Shown piece after piece: positions 16,201 to 23,110 of a stretch of 38,098 nt of DNA (its first letter is position 1; every line of letters starts with the position of its first letter). The translations under genes were made by a program, and so were the position numbers. The stretch is taken from positions 1-38,098 of the forward strand of contig DATHVR010000057.1 of the NCBI GenBank assembly GCA_035461175.1, given 5' to 3'. The notes beneath the pieces are model-generated. The model made no database searches. It had not been told where the DNA came from and was given only the letters and a program-made list of their open reading frames with translations. Source of the DNA: DATHVR01 sp035461175. Its GTDB lineage: Bacteria; Actinomycetota; Acidimicrobiia; Spongiisociales; ZC4RG35.

Positions 16201-17990
16201 CCGGCGACTCGGGTCGGCACCTCCTCCACCACGGCCAGACCGAGGTCTTCGAGGGCGGGGGTCAGCTCGGACAGCGGCCGCTTTCCATCGGTCGAATAGA
16301 GAGACACCCTGGTCAGGTGCTCGGTGCCCGCTTCCTCGTTGTGGATGCCGACCAGGGCGCGGGACTCGGCGGTGAGGAGGCGGTCGAGGTTCTCGATGTC
16401 GGCAGCCGCCACCCCGAGTTCGGTCGAGGTCGTGTAGTAGGCGGGCAGGCGCCCGGCCCAACGCTCGACCAGTTCCTCGGCCCGGGAACGATCGTGACGG
16501 TGGCTGAGGAAGTCGGCCACCCGCTCCGACCACGACCGGGTCAGGGCCATCACCTCGGCGTCGAGTTTCTCGAAGGCGACGTCGGGGACCTGGCCCTCAG
16601 GTACCCACACGATGAAGTGGAGGCGGGCGATGTCGCTCCGCCCCAGGCTGAGGTGGTAGTCGATGGCGGTTCCCTTGAACCGCTCCAGGAAGAGCTTCTG
16701 CAGCTTGCGACGCAGATCCGCGGAGTAACGGTCTCGAGGCATAGCGACCAGGATCCGCACCCCCCTGTCCAGCAAGTCGCGCCGGACGAACAGCCGGACC
16801 CGGGCCCGCTCCTGGAGGGCGAGCAGCCCCATCACCACCCGGCGCAGATCCTCGACGGGTAGGGCGAACAGCTCGTCTTTGGGGAAGCTCTCGACCAGAC
16901 TCACGATCGCCTTCTGGTCGTGAGAGCCGGCGATCAGGTCCTCGCTCGCCTCCACCGCCGCCAGCTTCTGGCGGAGAATGGGGATACGGGCGACGCTCTC
17001 CATGTAGGCCTTGGAAGTGAACAGGCCGACCAGACGCGCCTCGCCTACGCTGGTGCCGTTCTCGTCGACGAGCCGCACCCCCACGTAGTCCATCTTCGCC
17101 CGTCGGTGCACGGTCGAACGACGGTTGGTCTTGGAGATCACCAGCAGATCACCGCTCTCGTAGCGAGCCCGCAACTCGGGGGCCAGCTCCTGCAGGGGTA
17201 GCGGCTCGGAGGCTTTCGACCGGTCAGGATCGGAGAGGATGCCCAGGCCCGTTTCCGGTTTGACCCGGATGGCGGCCGCGTCATCACTCTCCACCAGTTC
17301 GTACTCTCGATAGCCCAGGAACACGAAGTTGTCCTCGCACAGCCAGTGCATGAAGGCGATGGCCTCCTTCACGTCGGTGGCGGGATAGTGATCCTGCCCG
17401 CTCTCGATGAACCGGATCATCCTGTCGGTGACCGCCACCATGGCGTCGAAGTCGTTCACCGCCAGGGACACGTCGGAAAGGACGACGCGCAGCCGCTCCT
17501 CGATTCCGGGAATCTCGCTTTCGTCGAGACGGCGATCGAGCACGTAGTGCTGTACGGACTCGCGGTGATCGGCTCCCGAGGCGGGCTTGATCGCCTCCAG
17601 GCGGCCGTCGGCGTCGCGCACGGCCCCGATCACGGGATGGAGCACCCGCAGCACCTCGAGGTCGTGGGTCTGCAGTTCGGCCGTCACCGAGTCGACCAGG
17701 AAGGGGCTGTCGTCGACGTTGATCTCGACCACGGCTCCGGGCGAGCCATAGCCGTGGACATCGGGGCTGGGGTTGAACGCCCGCACCTTGATCGGCTGGG
17801 GACGGTCCCGGATGAAGCTGAGCAGAGAATCGATCTCGGCCCGGGCGGCCTCCGGAGAGAGATCCACATCCCAGGGCAGGCGGCGGAGATAGAGCCGGGT
17901 CAGAGCCGCCAACGGTCCCGAGGGGTCGTCGATCAGGTCGAGGACCTGCTCGACCAGCGACGATGGGGGCGGCGGTGTGGCCGAATCCAC
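13233..17990 (-). CDS. gdh2: Large NAD-dependent glutamate dehydrogenase (GDH-180 class)
   Basis: This class oxidises glutamate to 2-oxoglutarate and ammonia with NAD, mainly for catabolism. The 1585 residues are close to the usual length of about 1600. The N-terminal half carries ACT-like regulatory regions (DSPFLVDSVTAEL near 75-90). The catalytic part contains GGIRWSERREDYRTEVLGL and the active-site lysine K831 in PTGAKGGF. The nucleotide-binding part has VVEGGNLGLTQLGRIEYA and the NSAGVTCSDREVN segment. The C-terminal helical region is complete. The GTG at 17990 has GAAGG just upstream. Long open frames on the opposite strand are composition artefacts. The OsmC gene precedes it by 32 bases on the same strand, so the two may be cotranscribed. 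Confidence 0.95.
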   Translation of the reverse strand: MDSATPPPPSSLVEQVLDLIDDPSGPLAALTRLYLRRLPWDVDLSPEAARAEIDSLLSFIRDRPQPIKVRAFNPSPDVHGYGSPGAVVEINVDDSPFLVDSVTAELQTHDLEVLRVLHPVIGAVRDADGRLEAIKPASGADHRESVQHYVLDRRLDESEIPGIEERLRVVLSDVSLAVNDFDAMVAVTDRMIRFIESGQDHYPATDVKEAIAFMHWLCEDNFVFLGYREYELVESDDAAAIRVKPETGLGILSDPDRSKASEPLPLQELAPELRARYESGDLLVISKTNRRSTVHRRAKMDYVGVRLVDENGTSVGEARLVGLFTSKAYMESVARIPILRQKLAAVEASEDLIAGSHDQKAIVSLVESFPKDELFALPVEDLRRVVMGLLALQERARVRLFVRRDLLDRGVRILVAMPRDRYSADLRRKLQKLFLERFKGTAIDYHLSLGRSDIARLHFIVWVPEGQVPDVAFEKLDAEVMALTRSWSERVADFLSHRHDRSRAEELVERWAGRLPAYYTTSTELGVAAADIENLDRLLTAESRALVGIHNEEAGTEHLTRVSLYSTDGKRPLSELTPALEDLGLAVVEEVPTRVAGDEEIFIHDFGVLDAGGHQLGVEEAGKRVTEALEAIWENVAETDSLSRLILTAGLDHHQVGILRAYETYWRRVSSTFTVGYVHDTLVAHPDITARLVELFELRFDPDLDGSGYDSRRQDLVELLDRVPSLDEDRILRGFLRLIEATLRTNAFRPDRRCLTFKLNSSAVPDMPSPRPHVEVFVLGDEVEGIHLRAGARARGGIRWSERREDYRTEVLGLMKAQVTKNAVIVPTGAKGGFVLRRPPSDPRGVPDAVRSAYAVFIRGLLSVTDNLVDGEAVPPPRVRTHDGPDPYLVVAADKGTARFSDLANEIAAENDFWLDDAFASGGATGYDHKGLGITARGAWKSLERHFLEDGVDPHQDEFTAVGIGDMSGDVFGNGMLGSDRIKLVAAFDHRHIFLDPEPDPAISYAERKRLFELPRSSWEDYSADLISEGGGAYPRNAKSISLSEPARAVLGIDQAAVTPDQLIRLILQAPVDLIWNGGIGTYIKASTESDAHVGDRTNDAVRVNGSDLRARVVVEGGNLGLTQLGRIEYARAGGKVNADFIDNSAGVTCSDREVNLKILLRLAEQRGEIDRGERDALLAGEAENVVAAILDDNLQQAQLLGREEKTSSHRMDAYEQLMVQLEEAGVLDRSIEWLPSTQEMADRSRNRVGLTRPELAVLLAYAKQSLAEAILVTDLPDDRHGATELARYFPGEVARRFEHLMWDHPLRRELIATLVANDVVDTQGPTFVSRLVARSGAGVEDIVGAYRTAREVSGGAARRAAIEDLFGRVDYEVWNEMMAANDRLVLTLTRWYLTHGDGATPTLTTPDEFARIEAESASWGSIQWRLERNVRIDRLEGAGVPTEVAARVVAAQDMFHAPDVAAVATESGRSTADVGRVFHRIGRVTGLDGLERVLADMRLADPWHRWALETIEDDLLALRRTLAERVLTGADELEPDAAVEQFLAGRSESVVRVVELAHHLETESIDDPTPLMVAVRQVEALARP

Positions 17991-18022
17991 GCCTTCACGC
18001 TACCAGTTGCGAATTGGTTGTC

Positions 18023-18472
18023 TCAGACCCGGGCTGCGACCTCGATCACGGGCTCGAGATGGATCTCCGAGCTGACCGAACGGCTCACCAGGCAGGCGTG
18101 CTCGGCCTTGTCCAGCAGGCGCCGGGCCTTGTCGACCTTGTCGGCGTCGGCGATGACCACCCGGGGCCGGAGGGTCACCCGGTCGAAGCGGTACATGCGG
18201 TCGTCGGCCCGGATCAGGTGCCCGACGGGATCGTCGCTGTAGGACACCACTTCCAGTTGGGAGGCGGCCGCAATGGCGTGGAACGTCGTCATCAGGCAAC
18301 TGGAGATGGCGGCCACGAAGAAGTGCTCGGGACTCCACACTTTCTCGGGTCCGCCGAACTCCGGAGGCGAGGCCACATCGAGTTCCGGCAGGTGATCCTG
18401 GCGAGCGCCGATGGTGCCCGTCTTGGGGCCGGTCGCAACCAGCCGGAGGACATAGTCATGAGATTCGATCAT
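18023..18472 (-). CDS. OsmC-family peroxide/hydroperoxide protein
   Basis: OsmC/Ohr proteins reduce organic hydroperoxides through two cysteines. The 149-residue protein has the first cysteine in AISSCLMTTFHAIA and the second in EHACLVSRSVS, the right order and spacing for the family, with the PEHFFVAAI segment before the first. It is more like the broad OsmC/YhfA group than Ohr itself. I chose the ATG at 18472 because the protein then begins at the family's first strand (SHDYVLRL); an in-frame codon at 18508 has no visible ribosome site. It is upstream of and close to the glutamate dehydrogenase gene. Confidence 0.88.
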   Translation of the reverse strand: MIESHDYVLRLVATGPKTGTIGARQDHLPELDVASPPEFGGPEKVWSPEHFFVAAISSCLMTTFHAIAAASQLEVVSYSDDPVGHLIRADDRMYRFDRVTLRPRVVIADADKVDKARRLLDKAEHACLVSRSVSSEIHLEPVIEVAARV

Positions 18473-18562
18473 GGGACCATTCTCCGCCCGGAGCCCGGCG
18501 CCGGTCACCGGCCTTTCCGCCCCTCCTCGGGTTACTTAGGTCCTTCGACAGCAAGAGCGGAG

Positions 18563-19999
18563 CTACCCGCTGCGGGCGGCTGTCCCGCTGAGGCTTGCGC
18601 CTTGCAGATACTCGTCGATGGCGGCGGCGGCGCGGCGGCCGGCTCCCATCGCCAGGATCACGGTGGCTCCGCCCGTGACGATGTCACCACCGGCGAAGAC
18701 ACCCTCGCGCTGGGTCCTTCCCGTCTCGGGGTCGGCGACGATGGTCCCGCGGCTGGTGACTTCCAGGCCCGGGGTGCCGCTCAGCATGGGGTTGGGGGCA
18801 TTGCCCACGGCGACGATGACGACGTCGACGGGGATGTCCACGATGGCACCGGCCACCGGTTCGGGACGGGAGCGACCGGACTCGTCCGGCTCTCCCATTC
18901 GCATCCGTTGCAGGCGCATGGTGTGCAACCACCCCTCGTCCCCCAGGAAGGCGATCGGGTTGAGGAGAAACTCGAAGTGGACCCCCTCCTCGCGGGCGTG
19001 GCGAATCTCCTCGCGCCGGGCCGGCATCTCTTCTTCGGTCCGGCGATAGTAGATGGTGGCGTCGCGGGCACCCAGCCTCAGAGCAGTCCTTACTGCGTCC
19101 AGGGCGGTGTTCCCGCCGCCGATCACGGCGACTCGCTTGCCGGTGACCTCGGAGACCGGGGTCTCGGCACTCTCCTGATATGCCCGCATCAGGTTGACCC
19201 GGGTCAGGAACTCGTTGGCCGATTGCACTCCCACCAGATGCTCGCCGGGCACGTCCAGGAAGCGGGGCAGACCCGCCCCGACACCGACGAAGACGGCGTC
19301 GTGGCGCTCCAGTAGATCGTCGATCGATTCCGCCTGGCCGATGGGGGCGTTGAGTTCGAACTCGACCCCGCTCCGCCGTAGTTGCTCCACCTCGGCCGCC
19401 ACCACTTCTTCGGGGAGTCGGTATTCGGGAATCCCGTAGACCAGCACTCCGCCCGGCTCATGCAGGGCCTCGTAGACCGTGACGGCATGGCCGCGCCGGG
19501 CCAGGTCTCGGGCGCAGGCGAGGCCGGCGGGCCCACTGCCGATTACGCCGATCGACCGGCCGGTGGCCGGGACCGCATCGGGACCGGAGGCGATGGAATG
19601 ACGGCGGTACCGGTCGGCCACGAACCGCTCCAGGTGGCCGATGGCGATGGGGCGCTCCTTTCGGGCCAGTACGCAGGCACCCTCACACTGGGCTTCCTGG
19701 GGGCAGACACGACCACAGACCGCCGGCAGCGAGTTGTCCTCCAGCACGACCTCGGCGGCGCGATCGAACTCACCCTCCGCCACCGCCTGGACGAACTCGT
19801 CGATCCGAACCCCGACCGGGCATCCCTCGATGCAGCGGGGATGGGGGCACTGCAGACAGCGACTCGCCTCCAGTACGGCCAGCTGGTCGGTGAAGCCCAA
19901 GTTGACCTCCTCGAACGACACCGCCCGCTCGCGACCCGGCCGCTCCGGCATCTCGGTCCGGGGCAGCGCCATCTTCTCCTTGCGACTCATCTCGGTCAT
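18563..19999 (-). CDS. NADPH-dependent glutamate synthase small-subunit-like oxidoreductase (NfnB/SudA type)
   Basis: This flavoprotein of 478 residues resembles the glutamate synthase beta subunit and the large subunit of Nfn/sulfide dehydrogenase. An N-terminal iron-sulfur domain has CLQCPHPRCIEGCPVG and CGRVCPQEAQCEGAC. An FAD site (GSGPAGLACARDLARRGH) and a NADP site (VIGGGNTALDAVRTALRLGA, quoted in part as GGGNTALDAVRTA) follow. GVFAGGDIVTGGATVILAMG near the end is the second FAD contact. No glutamate synthase large subunit is nearby. The partner directly upstream, overlapping by ATGA at 19996-19999, is an Nfn-small-type subunit, so the pair more likely forms a ferredoxin/NAD(P)H or sulfur-linked oxidoreductase. 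Confidence 0.88.
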   Translation of the reverse strand: MTEMSRKEKMALPRTEMPERPGRERAVSFEEVNLGFTDQLAVLEASRCLQCPHPRCIEGCPVGVRIDEFVQAVAEGEFDRAAEVVLEDNSLPAVCGRVCPQEAQCEGACVLARKERPIAIGHLERFVADRYRRHSIASGPDAVPATGRSIGVIGSGPAGLACARDLARRGHAVTVYEALHEPGGVLVYGIPEYRLPEEVVAAEVEQLRRSGVEFELNAPIGQAESIDDLLERHDAVFVGVGAGLPRFLDVPGEHLVGVQSANEFLTRVNLMRAYQESAETPVSEVTGKRVAVIGGGNTALDAVRTALRLGARDATIYYRRTEEEMPARREEIRHAREEGVHFEFLLNPIAFLGDEGWLHTMRLQRMRMGEPDESGRSRPEPVAGAIVDIPVDVVIVAVGNAPNPMLSGTPGLEVTSRGTIVADPETGRTQREGVFAGGDIVTGGATVILAMGAGRRAAAAIDEYLQGASLSGTAARSG

Positions 20000-20871
20000 G
20001 AGCGGCACCCCCCGATCGTCAAACCGGCCAGTTGCTCCGTCTCGAACTCCCGATAGGCGCGATTGCGCACCGCCAGCACGTCGAAATCGACCTCGGCGGC
20101 GTCGAACTCCGGACCGTCCACACAGGCGAACTTGGTGGTACCGCCGACCAGCACCCGGCATCCGCCACACATTCCCGTGCCGTCGACCATGATCGGGTTG
20201 AGGCTGACGATGGTGGGGATCGAATCGAGGCGGGTGAGATCGGCCACGGCCCGCATCATCGGGATCGGCCCGATCGCTACCACCCGGTCGACCTGTTCGC
20301 GATCCATGACTTCGAGGAGGGCGTCGGTGACCAGGCCCTGACGGCCCGCCGAGCCATCATCGGTGGTCACGATCACCTCGTCGGCAAAACGTTCGATGTC
20401 GTCGACCAGAATCACCAGGTCGTCGGTCCGGCCGCCAACGATCGCAATGACCCGGTTCCCCGCCTCGGACATCGCCCGGGCGGTGGGGTAGGCGATGGCC
20501 GTTCCGACCCCTCCTCCCACCACGACCACGGTTCCGAATTCCTCGACCTCGGAGGCTCGACCGAGCGGGCCGGCGACGTCGGCGAGGTGATCGCCCGCCT
20601 CGAGGCGGTTCATGAGACTGGTGGTCCGACCCACGGCCTGGACCACCAGCGTGATCCAGCCCTCGGGGTCGGCTTCGGCCACGGTGAGCGGGATGCGCTC
20701 GCCATCCTCGGTGACGCGGATGATGACGAACTGTCCCGGCGACCAGTGGCCTGCCACCCGCGGGGCCTCGATCCGAAAGCGTTTGATGGCGGGAGCTATG
20801 AACTCCGCGGCCAAGACCTCATACATCTCCCTTAGATGATCGGGAAGAACGGCGGCCGGGCCTAGGGGCAT
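19996..20871 (-). CDS. Ferredoxin-NADP reductase-like subunit with [2Fe-2S] site (NfnA/SudB type)
   Basis: The 291-residue protein has an FAD-binding barrel (about 16-110, with FVIIRVTEDGERIPLTVA), a NAD(P)-binding region (VVVVGGGVGTAIAYPTARAM) and a C-terminal [2Fe-2S] loop (GTGMCGGCRV and KFACVDGPEFD). This is the layout of the small subunit of Nfn transhydrogenase and sulfide dehydrogenase, and of dihydroorotate dehydrogenase electron-transfer subunits. Overlap with the large-subunit gene argues for Nfn/Sud. Such enzymes swap electrons among NADH, NADPH and ferredoxin, or reduce polysulfide. The start is uncertain: family members begin near MYEVLAAEF (ATG at 20826), but that ATG abuts its GGGAG, so the upstream ATG at 20871 is kept. 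Confidence 0.85.
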   Translation of the reverse strand: MPLGPAAVLPDHLREMYEVLAAEFIAPAIKRFRIEAPRVAGHWSPGQFVIIRVTEDGERIPLTVAEADPEGWITLVVQAVGRTTSLMNRLEAGDHLADVAGPLGRASEVEEFGTVVVVGGGVGTAIAYPTARAMSEAGNRVIAIVGGRTDDLVILVDDIERFADEVIVTTDDGSAGRQGLVTDALLEVMDREQVDRVVAIGPIPMMRAVADLTRLDSIPTIVSLNPIMVDGTGMCGGCRVLVGGTTKFACVDGPEFDAAEVDFDVLAVRNRAYREFETEQLAGLTIGGCRS

Positions 20872-20925
20872 TGGTACTACCCGGAGCCACCGAAGGTCCC
20901 ACCGCCGGGGTCTACCCTCACCACG

Positions 20926-22821
20926 GTGAGCAGGCTCAAGCTCTTCATCCAGTCCCGCCAGGGCATGGTGGCGGCCGGGTCGGTGGTCGGGATCGCCCTA
21001 TCCCTCATACTCGGTGCGGCCGACGCCTCCGAGTTTGCCACCGAATTGCCGCTGATGGTCGTGGTAGCCGTAGGCGGGATTCCCCTGGTGTTCTCGATCC
21101 TGCGCGACCTGTTGGCTCGCAATCCGGGGGCAGATCTACTCGCCGCCATCGCCATCGTCACCGCCGTCCTCCTCGACGAGTGGCTGGTGGCCGCCATCAT
21201 CGTGCTCATGCTCTCCGGCGGCGAGGCCCTGGAGGAGGCCGCCACCGCTCGCGCCTCCCGGGTTCTCCAGGCGCTCGCCAGTCGGGCCCCCACCATGGCC
21301 CACCTCGTGGTCGGCACCAACGGAGCCACCGAGGACGTGCCGGTGTCCGAGGTCGGGGTGGGAGACCGGGTGATGGTCCTCCCGCAGGAGATCTGCCCGG
21401 TGGACGGCGAAGTCGTGGCCGGACGGGGGGCGATGGACGAGTCCTATCTCACCGGCGAGCCCTACGTGATCTCCAAGTCGGTGGGTTCGCGGGTCCTGTC
21501 GGGGGCCGTCAACGGAGACGACGCCCTCACCGTCGAGGCCACCGCCACGGCCGCCGACTCCCGCTACGCCCAGATCGTCGGCGTCCTCGCCGAGGCCGAG
21601 GAGAACCGACCGCGGATGCGACGCCTGGCCGATCGCCTCGGCGCCTGGTACACCGTGCTCGCCCTGGCCATGGGGATCCTGGGCTGGGCTGTCTCCGACG
21701 ACCCCGAACGATTTCTGTCGGTGATGGTCATCGCCACCCCGTGCCCCCTGCTGATCGGGGTGCCGGTGGCGATCGTGGGAGCGATCTCGCTGGCCGCCCG
21801 CTCAGGGATAATCGTCAAGGACCCCGGGATCCTGGAACGGATCCCCTCCACGACCACGGTGATGTTCGACAAGACCGGGACTCTGACCTACGGACGGCCG
21901 CTGGTCACCGAGGTGGACGTCGCCCCCGGCGTGGAGGTCGACGAAGTCCTCCGATTGGCCGGGGCGATCGAGCGCTACTCACGCCATCCTCTCGCGGCCG
22001 CCATCGTCAACGCCGCCGAGGAGAGATTGAGCCCCGACTTCGGCGGAGGCGTCGATTCCATGTCGGAGCGACCCGGGGAGGGCCTAGTGGGCGACGTGGA
22101 CGGCCGCCGTATCCAGATCACCAGTCGCGCCCGGGCCACCGAGTTGACCGGCGACGGCGCCCTCATCCCCGAGGCGTCCGCAGGCATGGAGACCGTGGTG
22201 CTCCTGGACGGGGACTATGCGGCCACCTTCCGCTTTCGAGACGAGCCACGGGGCGGATCATGGGAGTTCGTGCAGCATCTGGCACCCCGCCACGGCGTGA
22301 CCAAGACCATGTTGGTATCGGGCGATCGCTCGAGCGAGGTCGAATACCTCGCCTCCCGGGTGGGGATAGAACACGTATACGCGGGCGCCTCTCCCGAGGA
22401 GAAGCTGGCGCTGGTACGGGCCGAACCGGGCGTCACGCTCTTCCTGGGCGACGGCATCAACGACGCTCCTGCCATGGCGGCGGCCGAGATCGGCATCGCC
22501 TTCGGTCAGGGCAGTGACATCACCTCGGAGGCGGCCGGGGCGGTGGTCCTGGATTCCTCCCTCGAACGTCTCGACGAGCTCATCCACATCGGCGAGCGGA
22601 TGCGCCGGATCGCTCTTCAGAGTGCCCTGGGTGGCATCGCCCTCTCGATGATCGGCATGGTGCTGGCCGTGCTGGGAATGCTCCCTCCCCTGGTCGGGGC
22701 CGTCGCCCAGGAGGTGATCGACCTGCTGGCGATCCTCAACGCCGCCCGGGTGGTGGCCCGGCGCCGGCCCATGGCAGACTACGACACCTTCCCGATCCCC
22801 GAGGTGGCGCCTTCGGTCTGA
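20926..22821 (+). CDS. P1B-type heavy-metal P-type ATPase without N-terminal HMA domain
   Basis: The 631-residue pump has the phosphorylation site D315 in DKTGTLT, the actuator TGE (YLTGEPY), the P1B SRHPLA motif and the hinge GDGINDAP. The transmembrane metal motif is TPCPLLIG (C273), a CPx variant of a group distinct from classic copper pumps. There is no N-terminal metal-binding domain, and the protein begins with its first helices. The last helix has QEVIDLLAILNAARV. The metal is unclear. The GTG at 20926 lacks a Shine-Dalgarno, but TACCCT at 20913-20918 fits leaderless transcription. It diverges from the Nfn-type genes and converges with the calcium-type ATPase across the repeat element. 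Confidence 0.9.
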   Translation: MSRLKLFIQSRQGMVAAGSVVGIALSLILGAADASEFATELPLMVVVAVGGIPLVFSILRDLLARNPGADLLAAIAIVTAVLLDEWLVAAIIVLMLSGGEALEEAATARASRVLQALASRAPTMAHLVVGTNGATEDVPVSEVGVGDRVMVLPQEICPVDGEVVAGRGAMDESYLTGEPYVISKSVGSRVLSGAVNGDDALTVEATATAADSRYAQIVGVLAEAEENRPRMRRLADRLGAWYTVLALAMGILGWAVSDDPERFLSVMVIATPCPLLIGVPVAIVGAISLAARSGIIVKDPGILERIPSTTTVMFDKTGTLTYGRPLVTEVDVAPGVEVDEVLRLAGAIERYSRHPLAAAIVNAAEERLSPDFGGGVDSMSERPGEGLVGDVDGRRIQITSRARATELTGDGALIPEASAGMETVVLLDGDYAATFRFRDEPRGGSWEFVQHLAPRHGVTKTMLVSGDRSSEVEYLASRVGIEHVYAGASPEEKLALVRAEPGVTLFLGDGINDAPAMAAAEIGIAFGQGSDITSEAAGAVVLDSSLERLDELIHIGERMRRIALQSALGGIALSMIGMVLAVLGMLPPLVGAVAQEVIDLLAILNAARVVARRRPMADYDTFPIPEVAPSV

Positions 22822-23110
22822 AGGTCGGAGGTCGGGCTTTCGCGACAGAATTGCGCGCTATAGCCCGCAATTTCTGTCGCGAAAATCTCCTTGGCACCCG
22901 CCACCCGAAACCTCCGACGACAGACGACCTCACGCGCCAGACACGATGGGTGGATGGCCCCGACCACCCCAAAGGTCCGACGAGCAGCCGCGGGGGGTTA
23001 CAGGGGGGTCGTCCCCCCTCGAATATCACCGCGGGGAGTTACAGGGGGGTCGTCCCCCCTCGAATGTCACCGCGGGGGGTTACAGGGGGGTCGTCCCCCC
23101 TCGAATGTCA
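22822..23110 (+). repeat. Composite intergenic repeat element, copy 2
   Basis: The space between the two convergent ATPase genes is filled by a structured element. A long near-perfect palindrome at 22838-22884 pairs TTTCGCGACAGAATTGCG with its complement around GCTATAGC, with one bulge and one mismatch. Motif GACGACAGACGAC lies at 22916-22928, then GGATGGCCCCGACCACC and CGAGCAGCCG. Three tandem 41-base units start at 22988, 23029 and 23070, each with AGGGGGG-TCGT-CCCCCCT able to form a seven-pair hairpin. The third unit reaches the ATPase stop codon at 23108. The same blocks occur inverted at 1-345. It could act as a bidirectional terminator. It contains no credible gene. Confidence 0.8.

Noticed and set aside
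20871..22517. Open frame of 548 codons overlapping the P1B ATPase
   Set aside because: It is an out-of-frame shadow with arginine/glycine-rich composition; the ATPase frame has all motifs.
22838..22884. dif or recombinase core site
   Set aside because: The palindrome does not resemble known actinobacterial dif sites and no recombinase gene is present.
22988..23110. CRISPR array
   Set aside because: Units are directly adjacent without unique spacers, only three copies, and no cas genes.
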